Shown: positions 33,474 through 42,433, counted from the stretch's first letter. The stretch: 64,000 nucleotides of DNA from Streptomyces sp. A 4/2 (GCF_940670765.1 NZ_CALNVW010000030.1:248001-312000); one strand, 5' to 3'. Notes: generated from the sequence alone by a model not told the origin. Program-made: numbers and translations.

Positions 33474-35429
33474 CTACGCGACTTCGGCGCTGACGCTCTG
33501 GTTCGGGGCCACGGAGACCCTGACATAGCTGTAGGTCTTTCCGTTCACCCTCTTGGTATGGGCAGCCCGCTTCTTGCCGTCGATCTTGATCACGGGGTGT
33601 TTGCCCGGGAACTGGGCCTCCCACGTGTAACTGTCCGAGCCGGTGTCGTTCGTCAGGGTCGACCTGCTCGCCCTGTCGTGGCGCAGGGTGAACGTGTTGC
33701 CGCCGACCTTGATGTCCTTGATCTGCAGCCAGTTCATGCCGGACGGCATGCGGGAGCGGGTGCTGAGGGACTTGGACGGGGCGTCGGGTTCGACGCCCAT
33801 GAGCCCCTCGACGGTCTGACCGAGCAGCGTGTAGGAGACCTCGGGATAGTCGCCGTTGGGACCCTGCTTGCTGACGGGGTGTTGGTCGTTGCGCTTGTCG
33901 TAGACGTACCGCATCCACTTCCACGCGGTGTCGCTGTGCTCGTAGGCGAAGAAGGTGTCGGGGAGGTAGGAGATCGCCTCGATGTTGTCGGGCTTCCCCT
34001 CGCCGCTCGCCTGTTGGTCGATGTAGTCGAGGTAGGCGTCGGTGCGCGCACCCGGCTCCATGATCTGCTTCATCGGCATGAACCAGCTGTTCTCCTTGCC
34101 CCAGCCCGTGACCGGCTCCCCGTCCGTGGTGTAGGCGCGGATCATGGATTCCCCGGAACCAGTGCCGCTCCAGGTGGAGTTGAAGTACGACTTGAGCTTG
34201 TCGGCCTTCTTCCGGAACTCCTCGGCCAGGCTGCCGTCACCCTTGCTCCGGGCCAGCGCGGACATCGCCCGGAACGCCTGGTACTGGGCGCCGATGGCGT
34301 CGCCCGCTTCGGCGAGCGGTTCGTCGCCGGCTTCGTTGTAGCTGGCAGCTCCGGCGAATATGCCCTTGCCCGTGCCCTCCGCGACGCCGTTGGGCCTGCC
34401 GCCGTCGTGGAGTTCGATGAACTCCTTCGTCGCGTGGCGGTAGAAGTCCCAGAGGATGTCGTCGTCGACGTACGCGCTGTCGCCGCTCCACCGGTACGCC
34501 TCGTTCGCCTTTTCGACCAGTTCGAAGGTGGCCGGCACTTCGCGGACGAAGGACGTGGGGCTGTGATAGTCGATGGACAGCTTGGTCTTGTTGTCGAAAT
34601 TGAAGGACCAGGCCGGGTAGTAGCCGTGTTCCTCGGTCGCGGACGCGGCGAACGCGCTGAGCATGGCCTTGTTCGCGTCGTGCAGGCCGAGGACCGAGGC
34701 GCCGCTGAGCTGGTGGGCCATGTCGCGTGAGTAGTAGCCGCTGCGATGGGCGTAGCCCGCCCAGTAGGAGGGGCCGTAGGTGCCCGTACCGGTTCCGGCG
34801 CTGTTGTTCTCGTCGACGTTGAGCGGCCCGTTCGTGCCGGGCTGCTGTACCCAGCTGTTGGCCTTGCGCTTCGCCCAGTTGAACATCTCGACGATCTCTG
34901 GATCGGAGGACGAGACCACGGGGTCGACAGGTGCGGAGGGCGAGACCATGAGGTCGTCGGCGTTGATCCATCCGTTGCCCGACCCGAAGGCGAGCTCCAG
35001 CTCGTCGCCGCGCTTCAGGGAGATCCGGCTGAGGGTGTAGCGGGCGTAGGTGGGCCGCTCGGGCAGGACCACCGAGGCGGCTGTGCTGCCGTTGACGCGT
35101 GCGAAGAACGTTCCGGCGGTGCCACCGGTGGCGATCCAGGCGGAGAAGTCGTACGTACCGTCACCGGGCACCTTGATCTTCTGCGAGACCTGCTTTCCGT
35201 GTCCCGCGTCGAGGTAAGCCAGCTTCGAGCCACCGTGAGGCTTGTTCGAGGCCACTCCGGCGCCGGATGTGAGGGTCCAGCCGTCGGTTCCCTCCTCGAA
35301 GCCGGGGTTCTCGATGGTGAGGGGTGCGGGAGCTGCCGTGGCGGGTTCCGCGAGGAGCAGGGGCGTCAGCGGGGCGAGGACGGCCAGCGCGGCGATGGTC
35401 GCGAGGCGTGTGGGGCGGGTGCGTCTCAT
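33474..35429 (-). CDS. secreted six-hairpin glycosidase-like protein with CBM
   Basis: This 651-residue exported protein has a Sec signal peptide (RRTRPTRLATIAALAVLAPL, cleavage near ATAAPA). Residues about 35-165 form a jelly-roll carbohydrate-binding module (IENPGFEEGTDGWTL, TYDFSAWIA, NGWINADDLMVS). The main domain (about 180-560) is helix-rich with aromatic and acidic motifs (YWAGYAHRSGYYSRDMAHQL, WSFNFDNKTKLSIDYHSP, DDDILWDFYRHATKEFIELH, GWGKENSWFMPM), as in alpha/alpha six-hairpin glycosidases. A short beta domain closes the chain. I cannot name a GH family or catalytic acids. Its position among galactoside genes suggests it trims an extracellular polysaccharide to feed the importer. 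Confidence 0.75.
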   Translation of the reverse strand: MRRTRPTRLATIAALAVLAPLTPLLLAEPATAAPAPLTIENPGFEEGTDGWTLTSGAGVASNKPHGGSKLAYLDAGHGKQVSQKIKVPGDGTYDFSAWIATGGTAGTFFARVNGSTAASVVLPERPTYARYTLSRISLKRGDELELAFGSGNGWINADDLMVSPSAPVDPVVSSSDPEIVEMFNWAKRKANSWVQQPGTNGPLNVDENNSAGTGTGTYGPSYWAGYAHRSGYYSRDMAHQLSGASVLGLHDANKAMLSAFAASATEEHGYYPAWSFNFDNKTKLSIDYHSPTSFVREVPATFELVEKANEAYRWSGDSAYVDDDILWDFYRHATKEFIELHDGGRPNGVAEGTGKGIFAGAASYNEAGDEPLAEAGDAIGAQYQAFRAMSALARSKGDGSLAEEFRKKADKLKSYFNSTWSGTGSGESMIRAYTTDGEPVTGWGKENSWFMPMKQIMEPGARTDAYLDYIDQQASGEGKPDNIEAISYLPDTFFAYEHSDTAWKWMRYVYDKRNDQHPVSKQGPNGDYPEVSYTLLGQTVEGLMGVEPDAPSKSLSTRSRMPSGMNWLQIKDIKVGGNTFTLRHDRASRSTLTNDTGSDSYTWEAQFPGKHPVIKIDGKKRAAHTKRVNGKTYSYVRVSVAPNQSVSAEVA

Positions 35430-35490
35430 GGCGGACTCACTCCAGAGCGGTGGAGGACGGATGCCTGGAAGCTAGCCCTCCAACCCACCC

Positions 35491-35556
35491 GCTTTCAAGC
35501 GTCGTACAGACATTGAAAGAAAACCAAGCAGAAAAATTTCATAGATGTCTTGCAAG
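35491..35556. promoter_or_regulatory. LacI-type operator candidates upstream of the galactoside operon
   Basis: GCTTTCAAGC (35491-35500), the inverted CTTTCAATG (35511-35519 read on the minus strand) and the palindrome CTTGCAAG (35549-35556, within TCTTGCAAGCG) lie in the 216-bp divergent gap between the secreted protein and the sugar-binding lipoprotein. LacI proteins favour such TTGCAA/TTTCAA-centred sites, so the LacI regulator at 40561 is the likely binder and may control both directions. Confidence 0.5.
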
Positions 35557-35645
35557 CGTATGTGGCGCATGGCTAACTTCCCTACGTCGGCCGCTCTTCT
35601 GTCGTGAGGAGTGGGTGTTCGAGCCGCATACAGAGGTGGTCGCGC

Positions 35646-36983
35646 ATGAACGTGAGTCGTCGCAGAGTGATGGGGCTTGGCGGGGCTCTCGCCGCGAGTG
35701 CCGGGTTGGGCGGGCTGACCGGTTGCTCGTCCGGCGCGAGGTCCGGCTCGGCCGGGAACCCCGCGAAAGGTGACATCACGGTATGGAGCTGGGCAGGGCC
35801 GGCCGCTGAGATGCGGGCGCTGGTGCCGAAGTTCAACAAGCTGTACCCGGGCATCGAGGTCACGGTCCAGGACATCGGCAATCCGGCCATCTGGGACAAG
35901 ATCACTACCTCGATGGCGGCGAACGGCGCTGGGCTCGCGGACGTCCTGCACATCGGCGTCGACTACCTTCCCGCGTACACGGACCGATTCCCCGGGCAGC
36001 TCGCGGACCTCAGCCGACTCGGCGCCGGGAAGTACCGGACAGCCTTCGCCGACGGTCTGTGGGGGACGGTCTCACGGGATGGCTCGCGCGTTGACGCCCT
36101 GCCCTGGGAGGCCAATTCGGGAGGCTTCTACTACCGTGCCGACGTCTTCGAGGACGCCGGTGTGGACGCGGACGCGCTCGACACCTGGGACGACGTCGTC
36201 GAGGCGGGCTTGAAGATCAAGAAGAAGACCGGCAAGTACCTGCTCGGTATCGACAAGCCCGCCTCTCAACAGGACTCGGCGAACCTCTTCCAACTGCTGC
36301 TCCAGTTGCAGGGCACCATGTACTTCAATCTCGACGGCGACATCATGGTCAGCTCGCCCGAAGCCGTCAGAGCCATGACGCTCATCAAGAAGATGAACGA
36401 TGCCGGCTTGGTGAACGACATCTCCGGTGGGTGGAACGCCCTGATCACCTCGATCAAGAGTGGCACTGCTGCGGTACTGCCCTGGCCGACCTGGTTCGGC
36501 GGTGTCATCGAGGACAGCGTTCCGGACCAGGCCGGGCTCTGGCGTGTGCGCCTTCCGCCGGCTGTTCGGCGCGGCGGCACCAACGCCGCCACCGTGAACT
36601 CCACCCACCTCGCCATCTCGGGCACCAGCCACCATCAGGCCGCGGCCTGGAAGTTCGTCGAGTTCGTCCTCACCCGTCCGCAGTCCCAGGTCCAGATCTA
36701 CAAGGCCAAGGGCATCGCGCCGGCCCTGATGGGGGCGTACGAGGACCCCGTCTTCCATCAACCGTCGAAATTCTTCAGCGGTCAGCACAAGGGCGAGGTC
36801 TTCCTCAAGGCCCTCAAGGCCGACTCCCCGGCCTTCAACTACACGTCCGACTACGCGCGGGCGCTCAAGGCGGTCACCGACGCACAGACCAGGGTTCTGC
36901 TCCGAGGGGCCGACCCGGCCACCGAACTGCGCGGAGCCGCCGACCAGCTCGCCGCGCAGACCGCACGCAAGGTGGCCCGATGA
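35646..36983 (+). CDS. extracellular sugar-binding lipoprotein (galactoside importer)
   Basis: This 445-residue SBP_bac_1 protein begins with a twin-arginine-like signal (SRRRVMGLGGALAASAGLG) and lipobox LTGC. The mature part has ITVWSWAGPAAEMRALVPKFNKLYPGIEV, ADVLHIGVDYLPAY and a PWEANSGGFYYRADVFEDAG motif, typical of oligosaccharide binders. I chose the ATG at 35646, behind GAGGTGG, over a longer in-frame start. It leads the operon SBP-permease-permease-galactosidase-LacI. The downstream GH36 enzyme suggests an alpha-galactoside such as melibiose or raffinose-type sugars (inference). Confidence 0.94.
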   Translation: MNVSRRRVMGLGGALAASAGLGGLTGCSSGARSGSAGNPAKGDITVWSWAGPAAEMRALVPKFNKLYPGIEVTVQDIGNPAIWDKITTSMAANGAGLADVLHIGVDYLPAYTDRFPGQLADLSRLGAGKYRTAFADGLWGTVSRDGSRVDALPWEANSGGFYYRADVFEDAGVDADALDTWDDVVEAGLKIKKKTGKYLLGIDKPASQQDSANLFQLLLQLQGTMYFNLDGDIMVSSPEAVRAMTLIKKMNDAGLVNDISGGWNALITSIKSGTAAVLPWPTWFGGVIEDSVPDQAGLWRVRLPPAVRRGGTNAATVNSTHLAISGTSHHQAAAWKFVEFVLTRPQSQVQIYKAKGIAPALMGAYEDPVFHQPSKFFSGQHKGEVFLKALKADSPAFNYTSDYARALKAVTDAQTRVLLRGADPATELRGAADQLAAQTARKVAR

Positions 36984-37909
36984 CCACGACCGTCACCAAG
37001 ACACGTCCCGCGCCGGCACCGCAGGGAAAGGGGCCGAGGCCACGGTCGCGTCTGACCGCGCGCCGTCTCGCGCCGTACGCCTTCGTGTTTCCCGCCGCGC
37101 TTCTGTTCGCCGTGTTCAAGCTCTACCCCATCGGCTGGTCCTTCGTCCTCAGCCTCTTCAAGTCGGTCGACGGGGTCGACACCTATGTCGGCTTCGACAA
37201 CTACGGGCGTCTGTTCCGCGATCCGCTCTTCTGGACCGCCCTGAAGAACACAGGAACCATCCTGTTGATCCAGGTGCCGGTGATGCTTGCCCTCTCCACC
37301 GGCCTGGCCGTCGCACTCAACTCCGCCTTCCTGCGGGCGCGTGCGATCTTCCGTCTCGGATTCTTCCTGCCGATGGTCACCGGCCTCGTCGCCTACGGGG
37401 TCATCTTCTCCGTACTTCTCAACCAGCAGTACGGGCTGGTCAATTGGCTGCTGTCGAACGTCGGCATAGGCGAGGTTCCATGGCTCACCGACCCGCTGTG
37501 GGCGCAGATCTCCCTCGGCCTGGTACTGACCTGGCACTACACCGGCTACAACGCGGTCATTCTGCTCGCGAGACTGCAGACGATCCCGGGTGAGCTCTAC
37601 GATGCCGCCTCGGTCGACGGCGCGGGTGCGTGGAAGTCCTTCCGTCACGTGACGCTCCCGGGGCTGAGGCCGGCGATCCTGCTGACCACGGTGCTCTCCA
37701 CCATCGGCACCCTGCAGATCTTCGACGAGCCGTTCATCCTGACCGGAGGCGGTCCGGACAACGCCACGCTCACCATCGGCGTGTACCTGTACCAGAATGC
37801 CTTCACCTACTTCGACTTCGGCTACGCCTCGGCCATCGCCTACGTGCTCGCCGTGCTCATCGGAGTGCTCGGCCTGATCCAGTTCCGGGTCCTGGGAGAC
37901 AAGTCATGA
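36980..37909 (+). CDS. galactoside ABC transporter permease (MalF type)
   Basis: This 309-residue CUT1 permease has a basic N-terminal tail, a first helix at YAFVFPAALLFAVFKLYPIG and the EAA-like loop YDAASVDGAGAWKSFRHVTLPGLR. LTGGGPDNATLTIGVYLYQNAF is the common MalF-type motif. Its ATG overlaps the binding-protein stop by 4 nt. It works with the next permease and an ATPase not encoded here. Confidence 0.95.
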   Translation: MTTTVTKTRPAPAPQGKGPRPRSRLTARRLAPYAFVFPAALLFAVFKLYPIGWSFVLSLFKSVDGVDTYVGFDNYGRLFRDPLFWTALKNTGTILLIQVPVMLALSTGLAVALNSAFLRARAIFRLGFFLPMVTGLVAYGVIFSVLLNQQYGLVNWLLSNVGIGEVPWLTDPLWAQISLGLVLTWHYTGYNAVILLARLQTIPGELYDAASVDGAGAWKSFRHVTLPGLRPAILLTTVLSTIGTLQIFDEPFILTGGGPDNATLTIGVYLYQNAFTYFDFGYASAIAYVLAVLIGVLGLIQFRVLGDKS

Positions 37910-38778
37910 AGCAACCCTCCAGTGGTGCCGTCCTGCCCTTGAGGGCCCGTGCCCGGCGCCGTTCCGCAGGCAACAGCATCCTGCTCACTTCGGGGCTCGC
38001 GATAGCCCTTGCCGCCGTGCTCATTCCCTTCTACTGGCTCGTCATCGCCAGCACCCACAGCTCCGCCGAGATCTTCGGCTCGCCGCCACCGCTGGTGCCC
38101 GGTGACCACTTGGGTGAGAACCTCTCCAGCCTCCAGGAGACGGCATCCTTCGGGCAGGTCGTGCTCAACTCTCTGCTCATCGCGGTCATCTACACCGTCT
38201 GTGCGGGCCTCGTGTGCACGCTGGCCGGTTACGCCTTCGCCAAGTACCGCTTCAAGGGCAGCAACTGGATGTTCGGTCTGCTGATGCTGGGACTGGTCAT
38301 TCCCAGCCAGGTCACCCTGGTCCCGCTGTTCAAGATGATGGCGGAGTGGGAGTGGCTCAACACCTACCAGGCCGTGATCATGCCCAACCTGGCACTGCCC
38401 TTCGGGATCTTCCTGATGCGCCAGTCGATGGCCGCTCTCCCCGACGAACTCCTCGACTCGGGACGAATGGACGGCTGCGGAGAGTTCCGGCTCTTCCTGC
38501 GGGTCGTCCTGCCGCCCATGAAGCCATCCCTGGCCGCCCTGGCCATCTTCCTCTTCCTCTTCCAGTGGAACGACTTCATCTGGCCGCTGATCGTCCTCCG
38601 CGACAACGCCTCCTTCACGATCCCCGTCGCACTCTCCGCGCTGCAGGGAGTGAACGACACCGACTACGGCGCCATCCTCACCGGAACCGCCATCGCCGCC
38701 ATCCCCATGGCACTCGTCTTCCTGGCCCTTCAACGCCACTTCGTCTCCGGCCTGCTCGCCGGAGCCGTCAAGGAGTGA
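37906..38778 (+). CDS. galactoside ABC transporter permease (MalG type)
   Basis: This 290-residue CUT1 permease has six helices. The coupling loop reads LLDSGRMDGCGEFRLFLRVVLPPMK, an EAA variant with Ser/Arg in place of the usual EAA-RVDGAG residues. The C-terminus LALQRHFVSGLLAGAVKE is typical. The ATG overlaps the previous stop by 4 nt, and the next gene follows after two bases. Confidence 0.95.
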   Translation: MKQPSSGAVLPLRARARRRSAGNSILLTSGLAIALAAVLIPFYWLVIASTHSSAEIFGSPPPLVPGDHLGENLSSLQETASFGQVVLNSLLIAVIYTVCAGLVCTLAGYAFAKYRFKGSNWMFGLLMLGLVIPSQVTLVPLFKMMAEWEWLNTYQAVIMPNLALPFGIFLMRQSMAALPDELLDSGRMDGCGEFRLFLRVVLPPMKPSLAALAIFLFLFQWNDFIWPLIVLRDNASFTIPVALSALQGVNDTDYGAILTGTAIAAIPMALVFLALQRHFVSGLLAGAVKE

Positions 38779-38780
38779 AT

Positions 38781-40538
38781 GTGAGCACCCTGTCCTCCGA
38801 GGCCGTCACCACAGCCGAACTGGCCCCGGCCCCCTTCGTGCCGCTGCTCGACACGGTGGAGATGGCGGTTGTCGCCGACGGCGCGGAACCCGCCTGGACC
38901 CTGTCCGAGGTCCCCGGCGGCCTGCGCATGCTGCAGATCGAAGCCCCTGACACCGCGGTCGAGGTACGGCTGTCGGTCCCTCTCGGTGACACCGCCGGAT
39001 ACTGGCACCCCAAGGCCAACTGGAGCCGCACCCTGGTCGCCGACTGGGAAGGACGGTCCAAGGTCAGCCTCATCGACGGGCTGGCCGCCGGGTGCCTCTA
39101 CGACTACACCGGCGCCACCCTCCTCACCTTCGCCGCCGCCGATCCGGTGCCGGACGTCGCGCTGCGCTTCGGAGTGTCCGAGGAGAACGACACCCACGTG
39201 GTACACCTCCAGCTTCCGCCTTCCGCCGCACCGCACCGCTTCCTCTTCGTGCCCCGCAGCCCGTCGGTGGCATCGGCCATGAGCGTGCTGCGCGATTGGT
39301 ACACGACGGAGATGCCGGCGCCCCTGCCCGTTCCGGAGGCGGCCCGGCTGCCCTTGTACTGCACCTGGTACGCCTTCAACCAGCAGATCGACGCGGCCCA
39401 GGTCGAGCGGCAGGCCGAACTCGCCGTGGACATGGGCTTCGGCACACTGATCGTGGACGACGGCTGGCAGCGTTTCGGCACCGGCCGCGGCTATGCGGGA
39501 GCGGGGGACTGGACCCCGGACACCGACACGTTCCCCGACTTCGCCGGCCATGTCGCACGTGTACGCCGCAGTGGACTGCGCTACATGATCTGGGTCGCAC
39601 CCCTGCTCCTGGGCCCTCAGGCGGAGTGCCACGAGACATGGGCCCCGTTCGCCCCCGCCGACTCCGGTGTGCCCGGAGCCCATGTCCTCGATCCCCGCCA
39701 CCCGGAAGTGCGTACCCACGTCGTCCGCACATGCCTGCGTCTGGTGCGTGACTACGGCCTGGACGGCCTCAAGATCGACTTCCTGAACGAGGCCATGGTC
39801 TACGCCGGCGATGGGCGCGGTGACGTCGGGCAGGCCCTGCTGCTCCTGCTCACCGAACTGCGCGACGCGCTGCTCACCGAACGCACCGACCTGCTGCTGG
39901 AGTTGCGCCAGCCCTACGTCGGCCCCGGCATGGCGGCTTTCGGCAACATGCTCAGGTCCTTCGACTGCCCGGCCGACTCCACGGCCAACCGCGTCCGCAC
40001 GATCGATACCTCCCTGCTGGCTGTAGGAGGTGTCGTCCACTCCGACCCTCTGATGTGGGACACCTCCGGCCCGGTCGAGGCGGCTGCGCGGCAGCTCATC
40101 GGCGCCTTGCACGCGGTGCCGCAGGTCTCCGTCCGCCTCGACGCACTCAGCGCGGAGCAGGCTGACGCGGTCCGCTTCTGGCTGGGCCAATGGCGCCGAC
40201 TGCGCCCCCAGTTGCTCGACGGGACAGTCGAACCCGGGCGTCCCGACGGCCTCTACACGCTGGTCCGGTCGGAGTCCGACGGCGTGATCGTGCTGTCCGT
40301 GCACGACGAACGTGCCGTTTCCGTGCTGCCCGCCACCCACCGGGAAACAGTCCTGGTCAACGCCACGGCCGCGAACCGTGTAGTCGTCGATGTGCAGGAC
40401 ACGGGAGCACAGGTGGACGTCGATGTCCGCGGTCCGGACGGACGTATCATCGAGCGGACCCAGATGTCGCTCGTACCCGGCCTGCACAGCATTCCGGTCC
40501 CGACGATGGGTCTGGCTCTGCTGACGAAGACCTCGTGA
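38781..40538 (+). CDS. alpha-galactosidase-like glycoside hydrolase (clan D, GH36-like)
   Basis: This 585-residue intracellular enzyme differs clearly from the GH36 protein encoded at 30998. It has an N-terminal beta domain, then a TIM barrel from about residue 185 (LYCTWYAFNQQIDAAQVERQ, TLIVDDGWQRFGTGRG, LRYMIWVAPLLLGPQ, HVLDPRHPEVR). The nucleophile is the Asp in GLKIDFLNEA, and the second acid lies in RSFDCPADSTANRVRTID. These fit retaining alpha-galactosidases of clan D, though isomaltase- or alpha-N-acetylgalactosaminidase-like activity is possible. I chose the GTG at 38781 with AAGGAG five bases upstream. It is translationally linked to the importer, so it acts on the imported sugar. 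Confidence 0.88.
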   Translation: MSTLSSEAVTTAELAPAPFVPLLDTVEMAVVADGAEPAWTLSEVPGGLRMLQIEAPDTAVEVRLSVPLGDTAGYWHPKANWSRTLVADWEGRSKVSLIDGLAAGCLYDYTGATLLTFAAADPVPDVALRFGVSEENDTHVVHLQLPPSAAPHRFLFVPRSPSVASAMSVLRDWYTTEMPAPLPVPEAARLPLYCTWYAFNQQIDAAQVERQAELAVDMGFGTLIVDDGWQRFGTGRGYAGAGDWTPDTDTFPDFAGHVARVRRSGLRYMIWVAPLLLGPQAECHETWAPFAPADSGVPGAHVLDPRHPEVRTHVVRTCLRLVRDYGLDGLKIDFLNEAMVYAGDGRGDVGQALLLLLTELRDALLTERTDLLLELRQPYVGPGMAAFGNMLRSFDCPADSTANRVRTIDTSLLAVGGVVHSDPLMWDTSGPVEAAARQLIGALHAVPQVSVRLDALSAEQADAVRFWLGQWRRLRPQLLDGTVEPGRPDGLYTLVRSESDGVIVLSVHDERAVSVLPATHRETVLVNATAANRVVVDVQDTGAQVDVDVRGPDGRIIERTQMSLVPGLHSIPVPTMGLALLTKTS

Positions 40539-40560
40539 CCTGTCACGGGAGAGGGAGAGA

Positions 40561-41601
40561 ATGAAGGTCGGCATCGTTGAGATCGCGGCCCGTGCGGGAG
40601 TGAGCGAGGCGACAGTCAGCCGGGTCATCAACCGTCGCCAGGGAGTGGCGAAGAAAACCAGGGACGCGGTCGAGGCGGCCATGACGGAACTCGGCTACGA
40701 GCGCGTGGTGGAGGGACAGCTCGTCGCAGTGATCACCGAGCATGTCTCCAACCCCTTCTTCGCCGATCTCGCCGAGCGCATCGAGGCGTTCCTCGCGCCC
40801 CACGGCCTCAAGACGGTGCTCTGCCCCGCCTTTCCCGGTGGCGTCCAGGAACGGGACTTCATCGCGTCGATCATCGACAAAGGCATCGCCGCGGTGGTGT
40901 ACCTCTCCTCCTCCAACACGGTGGAAGGCGCCGACACCGAGGCGTACGGGATGCTGCGCGCCAGGCGCATCCCTTACCTCGGTATCAACGGGGGGTTCGC
41001 CGACAAGGTGCCGGCCCCCGTCTACTCCACCGATGACGCCCTGGCCGCCGAGCTGGCCGTCGATCATCTGTACCGGCTCGGTCACCGTGCCATCGGCATG
41101 GCCTCCGGTCCGCTGGGCAACCACCCGGCTGACCGGAGGGTGCGGGGGTTCCTCGATGCGATGGAGCAGCGGGGGAGCAAGGATGCCGAAAGCTGGGTGA
41201 TGCGGCAGTCCTACTCGGTCGAGGGCGGTCAGGCGGCAGCACAGGCGCTGCTTCAACTCGGTGCCACCGCCATCGTCGCCGCCAGTGACTACATGGCGTT
41301 GGGCGCGATCCGGGGGATTCGCCGTCAGGGGTACACGGTGCCCCACGACGTCTCCGTCGTCGGATACGACGGCTCCATGATCACCGAATTCGTCGACCCT
41401 CCGCTGACGACCGTTCGCCAGCCGGGTGAACGACTCGCTCTCGAGGTCGGCCGGAGCGTCCTGTCGCTGGTCAGCGGTCGCGACGTACCCACCGGCGAAC
41501 TCCTCTTCGACCCTGAACTGGTCATCCGGAGCACGACCGGGCCGCCGCCGCACGGTACAGCGGTCGGCCGGAGTCGTGAGGAAACGCCGCGCGGGACGTG
41601 A
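40561..41601 (+). CDS. LacI family transcriptional regulator
   Basis: This 346-residue LacI repressor has an N-terminal helix-turn-helix (IVEIAARAGVSEATVSRVINRR, residues 4-27) with the hinge at about 45-52, then a periplasmic-binding-like core (VAVITEHVSNPFFADLAERIE, YSTDDALAAELAVDHLYRLGHR, IVAASDYMALGAIRGIRRQG, VSVVGYDGSMITEFVDPPLTTVRQP). It is the last gene of the galactoside operon, 22 bp after the galactosidase, behind a purine-rich GGGAGAGGGAGAG site. It should bind the TTGCAA-like sites at 35491-35556 and release them on a galactoside, giving feedback control of its own operon. Confidence 0.94.
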   Translation: MKVGIVEIAARAGVSEATVSRVINRRQGVAKKTRDAVEAAMTELGYERVVEGQLVAVITEHVSNPFFADLAERIEAFLAPHGLKTVLCPAFPGGVQERDFIASIIDKGIAAVVYLSSSNTVEGADTEAYGMLRARRIPYLGINGGFADKVPAPVYSTDDALAAELAVDHLYRLGHRAIGMASGPLGNHPADRRVRGFLDAMEQRGSKDAESWVMRQSYSVEGGQAAAQALLQLGATAIVAASDYMALGAIRGIRRQGYTVPHDVSVVGYDGSMITEFVDPPLTTVRQPGERLALEVGRSVLSLVSGRDVPTGELLFDPELVIRSTTGPPPHGTAVGRSREETPRGT

Positions 41602-41884
41602 GTCCCTTGCGGCGCCTGATCGCCGGCTCATCCCTCGACCCCGTGCCGTGACCGGCCGGCTGTGTGCGCTCGCGCGGCTTCGCTCGGCGTCGGCGTCGTC
41701 GTCACGCCGGGACGGGTGCAAGCCGTCCATGAACAGCCGCCGACCCCCTGGCGGGTCGAACAGCAACTGCACCCGGCCGTCGTGCACGGCCAAGGACCGC
41801 CGCCGATCGTGCTCGCCGCCGGGCGGCGGGGCGATGGGCTCGCTCGACCAGGACGAGCTGCACGCTGTCGGAAGTGGCCGCGAT

Positions 41885-41905
41885 TGCGTGAGTGATGCGT
41901 GAGTG
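41885..41905. repeat. 11-bp-period direct repeat next to the tRNA fragment
   Basis: TGCGTGAGTG occurs at 41885-41894 and again at 41896-41905. Short spaced direct repeats beside an att core often serve as integrase arm-binding sites, so this supports an old integration site here. On its own it is weak evidence. From 41602 to 41884 I see no gene. Confidence 0.5.
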
Positions 41906-41964
41906 GACTGAACGGCACTTGTTGGACCGGGTGTCACGGCGTCGAGGGTCAATAGGCGTAGGTC

Positions 41965-41990
41965 TCGGGTTCGAATCCCGAAGGAGGCTC
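41965..41990 (+). tRNA. tRNA 3'-end fragment (T-arm plus acceptor half), likely att scar
   Basis: TCGGG-TTCGAAT-CCCGA (41965-41981) is a perfect 5-bp T stem with a consensus 7-nt T loop. It is followed by seven bases (AGGAGGC) and TC where the acceptor 3' strand and discriminator would be. The matching 5' acceptor strand (GCCTCCT), D-arm and anticodon arm are absent upstream, so this is not a complete tRNA gene. Integrative elements that use tRNA genes leave exactly such 3' copies at one boundary. No integrase is visible in the window. Confidence 0.55.
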
Positions 41991-41995
41991 GGATC

Positions 41996-42028
41996 AGCCC
42001 CAGGACTCACTCGCCGTGACCTGGGGCT
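41996..42028 (+). terminator. hairpin directly after the tRNA fragment
   Basis: AGCCCCAGG (41996-42004) pairs with CCTGGGGCT (42020-42028) across a 15-nt loop, followed by CTTCC. Its place six bases after the tRNA fragment is where a tRNA gene's own terminator would be. From 42029 to 42333 I see no convincing gene. Confidence 0.65.
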
Positions 42029-42433
42029 CTTCCATGCCCCTTACCCGAGCGGGTATGCGGCGGCCGAGGTCTGTGCCCTGGGTGGCCGCGGCCTCCTGCC
42101 CCCGCCGTCCATGCCCTGGCAAGTTGGTCTGGGCCGAGGTCCTGGCCCGACCCTCGGCCGCCGTCAGCGAAGCCCCCGATGGTCGAAGCCAGATCACCCG
42201 CTCCTTCTGGGGCAGGTCCTCGCCTCGCTACGGGTGCGCTCTTCGAGGATCACGGTCTGGCACTCGTCGGCCGTACAGGGTGCACAGCAGACGAAGGCGC
42301 CATAACCACACAGAGTGTGGCGAAGAGGAAACCCATGTCCGATGTCATAACCAAGCTTTGTACTGCCTCGTTCATCTCACGGGTGCCGGGAAGTCCTTGG
42401 CATCGATCATCAAGTTGGATGGGGAGTTCACAC

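Noticed and set aside
41900..41990. Complete tRNA gene
   Set aside because: T-arm and acceptor 3' strand are present, but no complementary 5' acceptor strand, D-arm or anticodon arm can be found in the preceding 100 bases.
41994..42197. 67-codon minus-strand frame after the tRNA fragment
   Set aside because: No ribosome binding site and no family resemblance; it overlaps the terminator hairpin.
42029..42334. Transposase remnant in the gap before the decarboxylase
   Set aside because: A few Arg/Trp-rich snippets in two frames looked transposase-like, but no DDE motif, terminal inverted repeats or target duplication could be seen.
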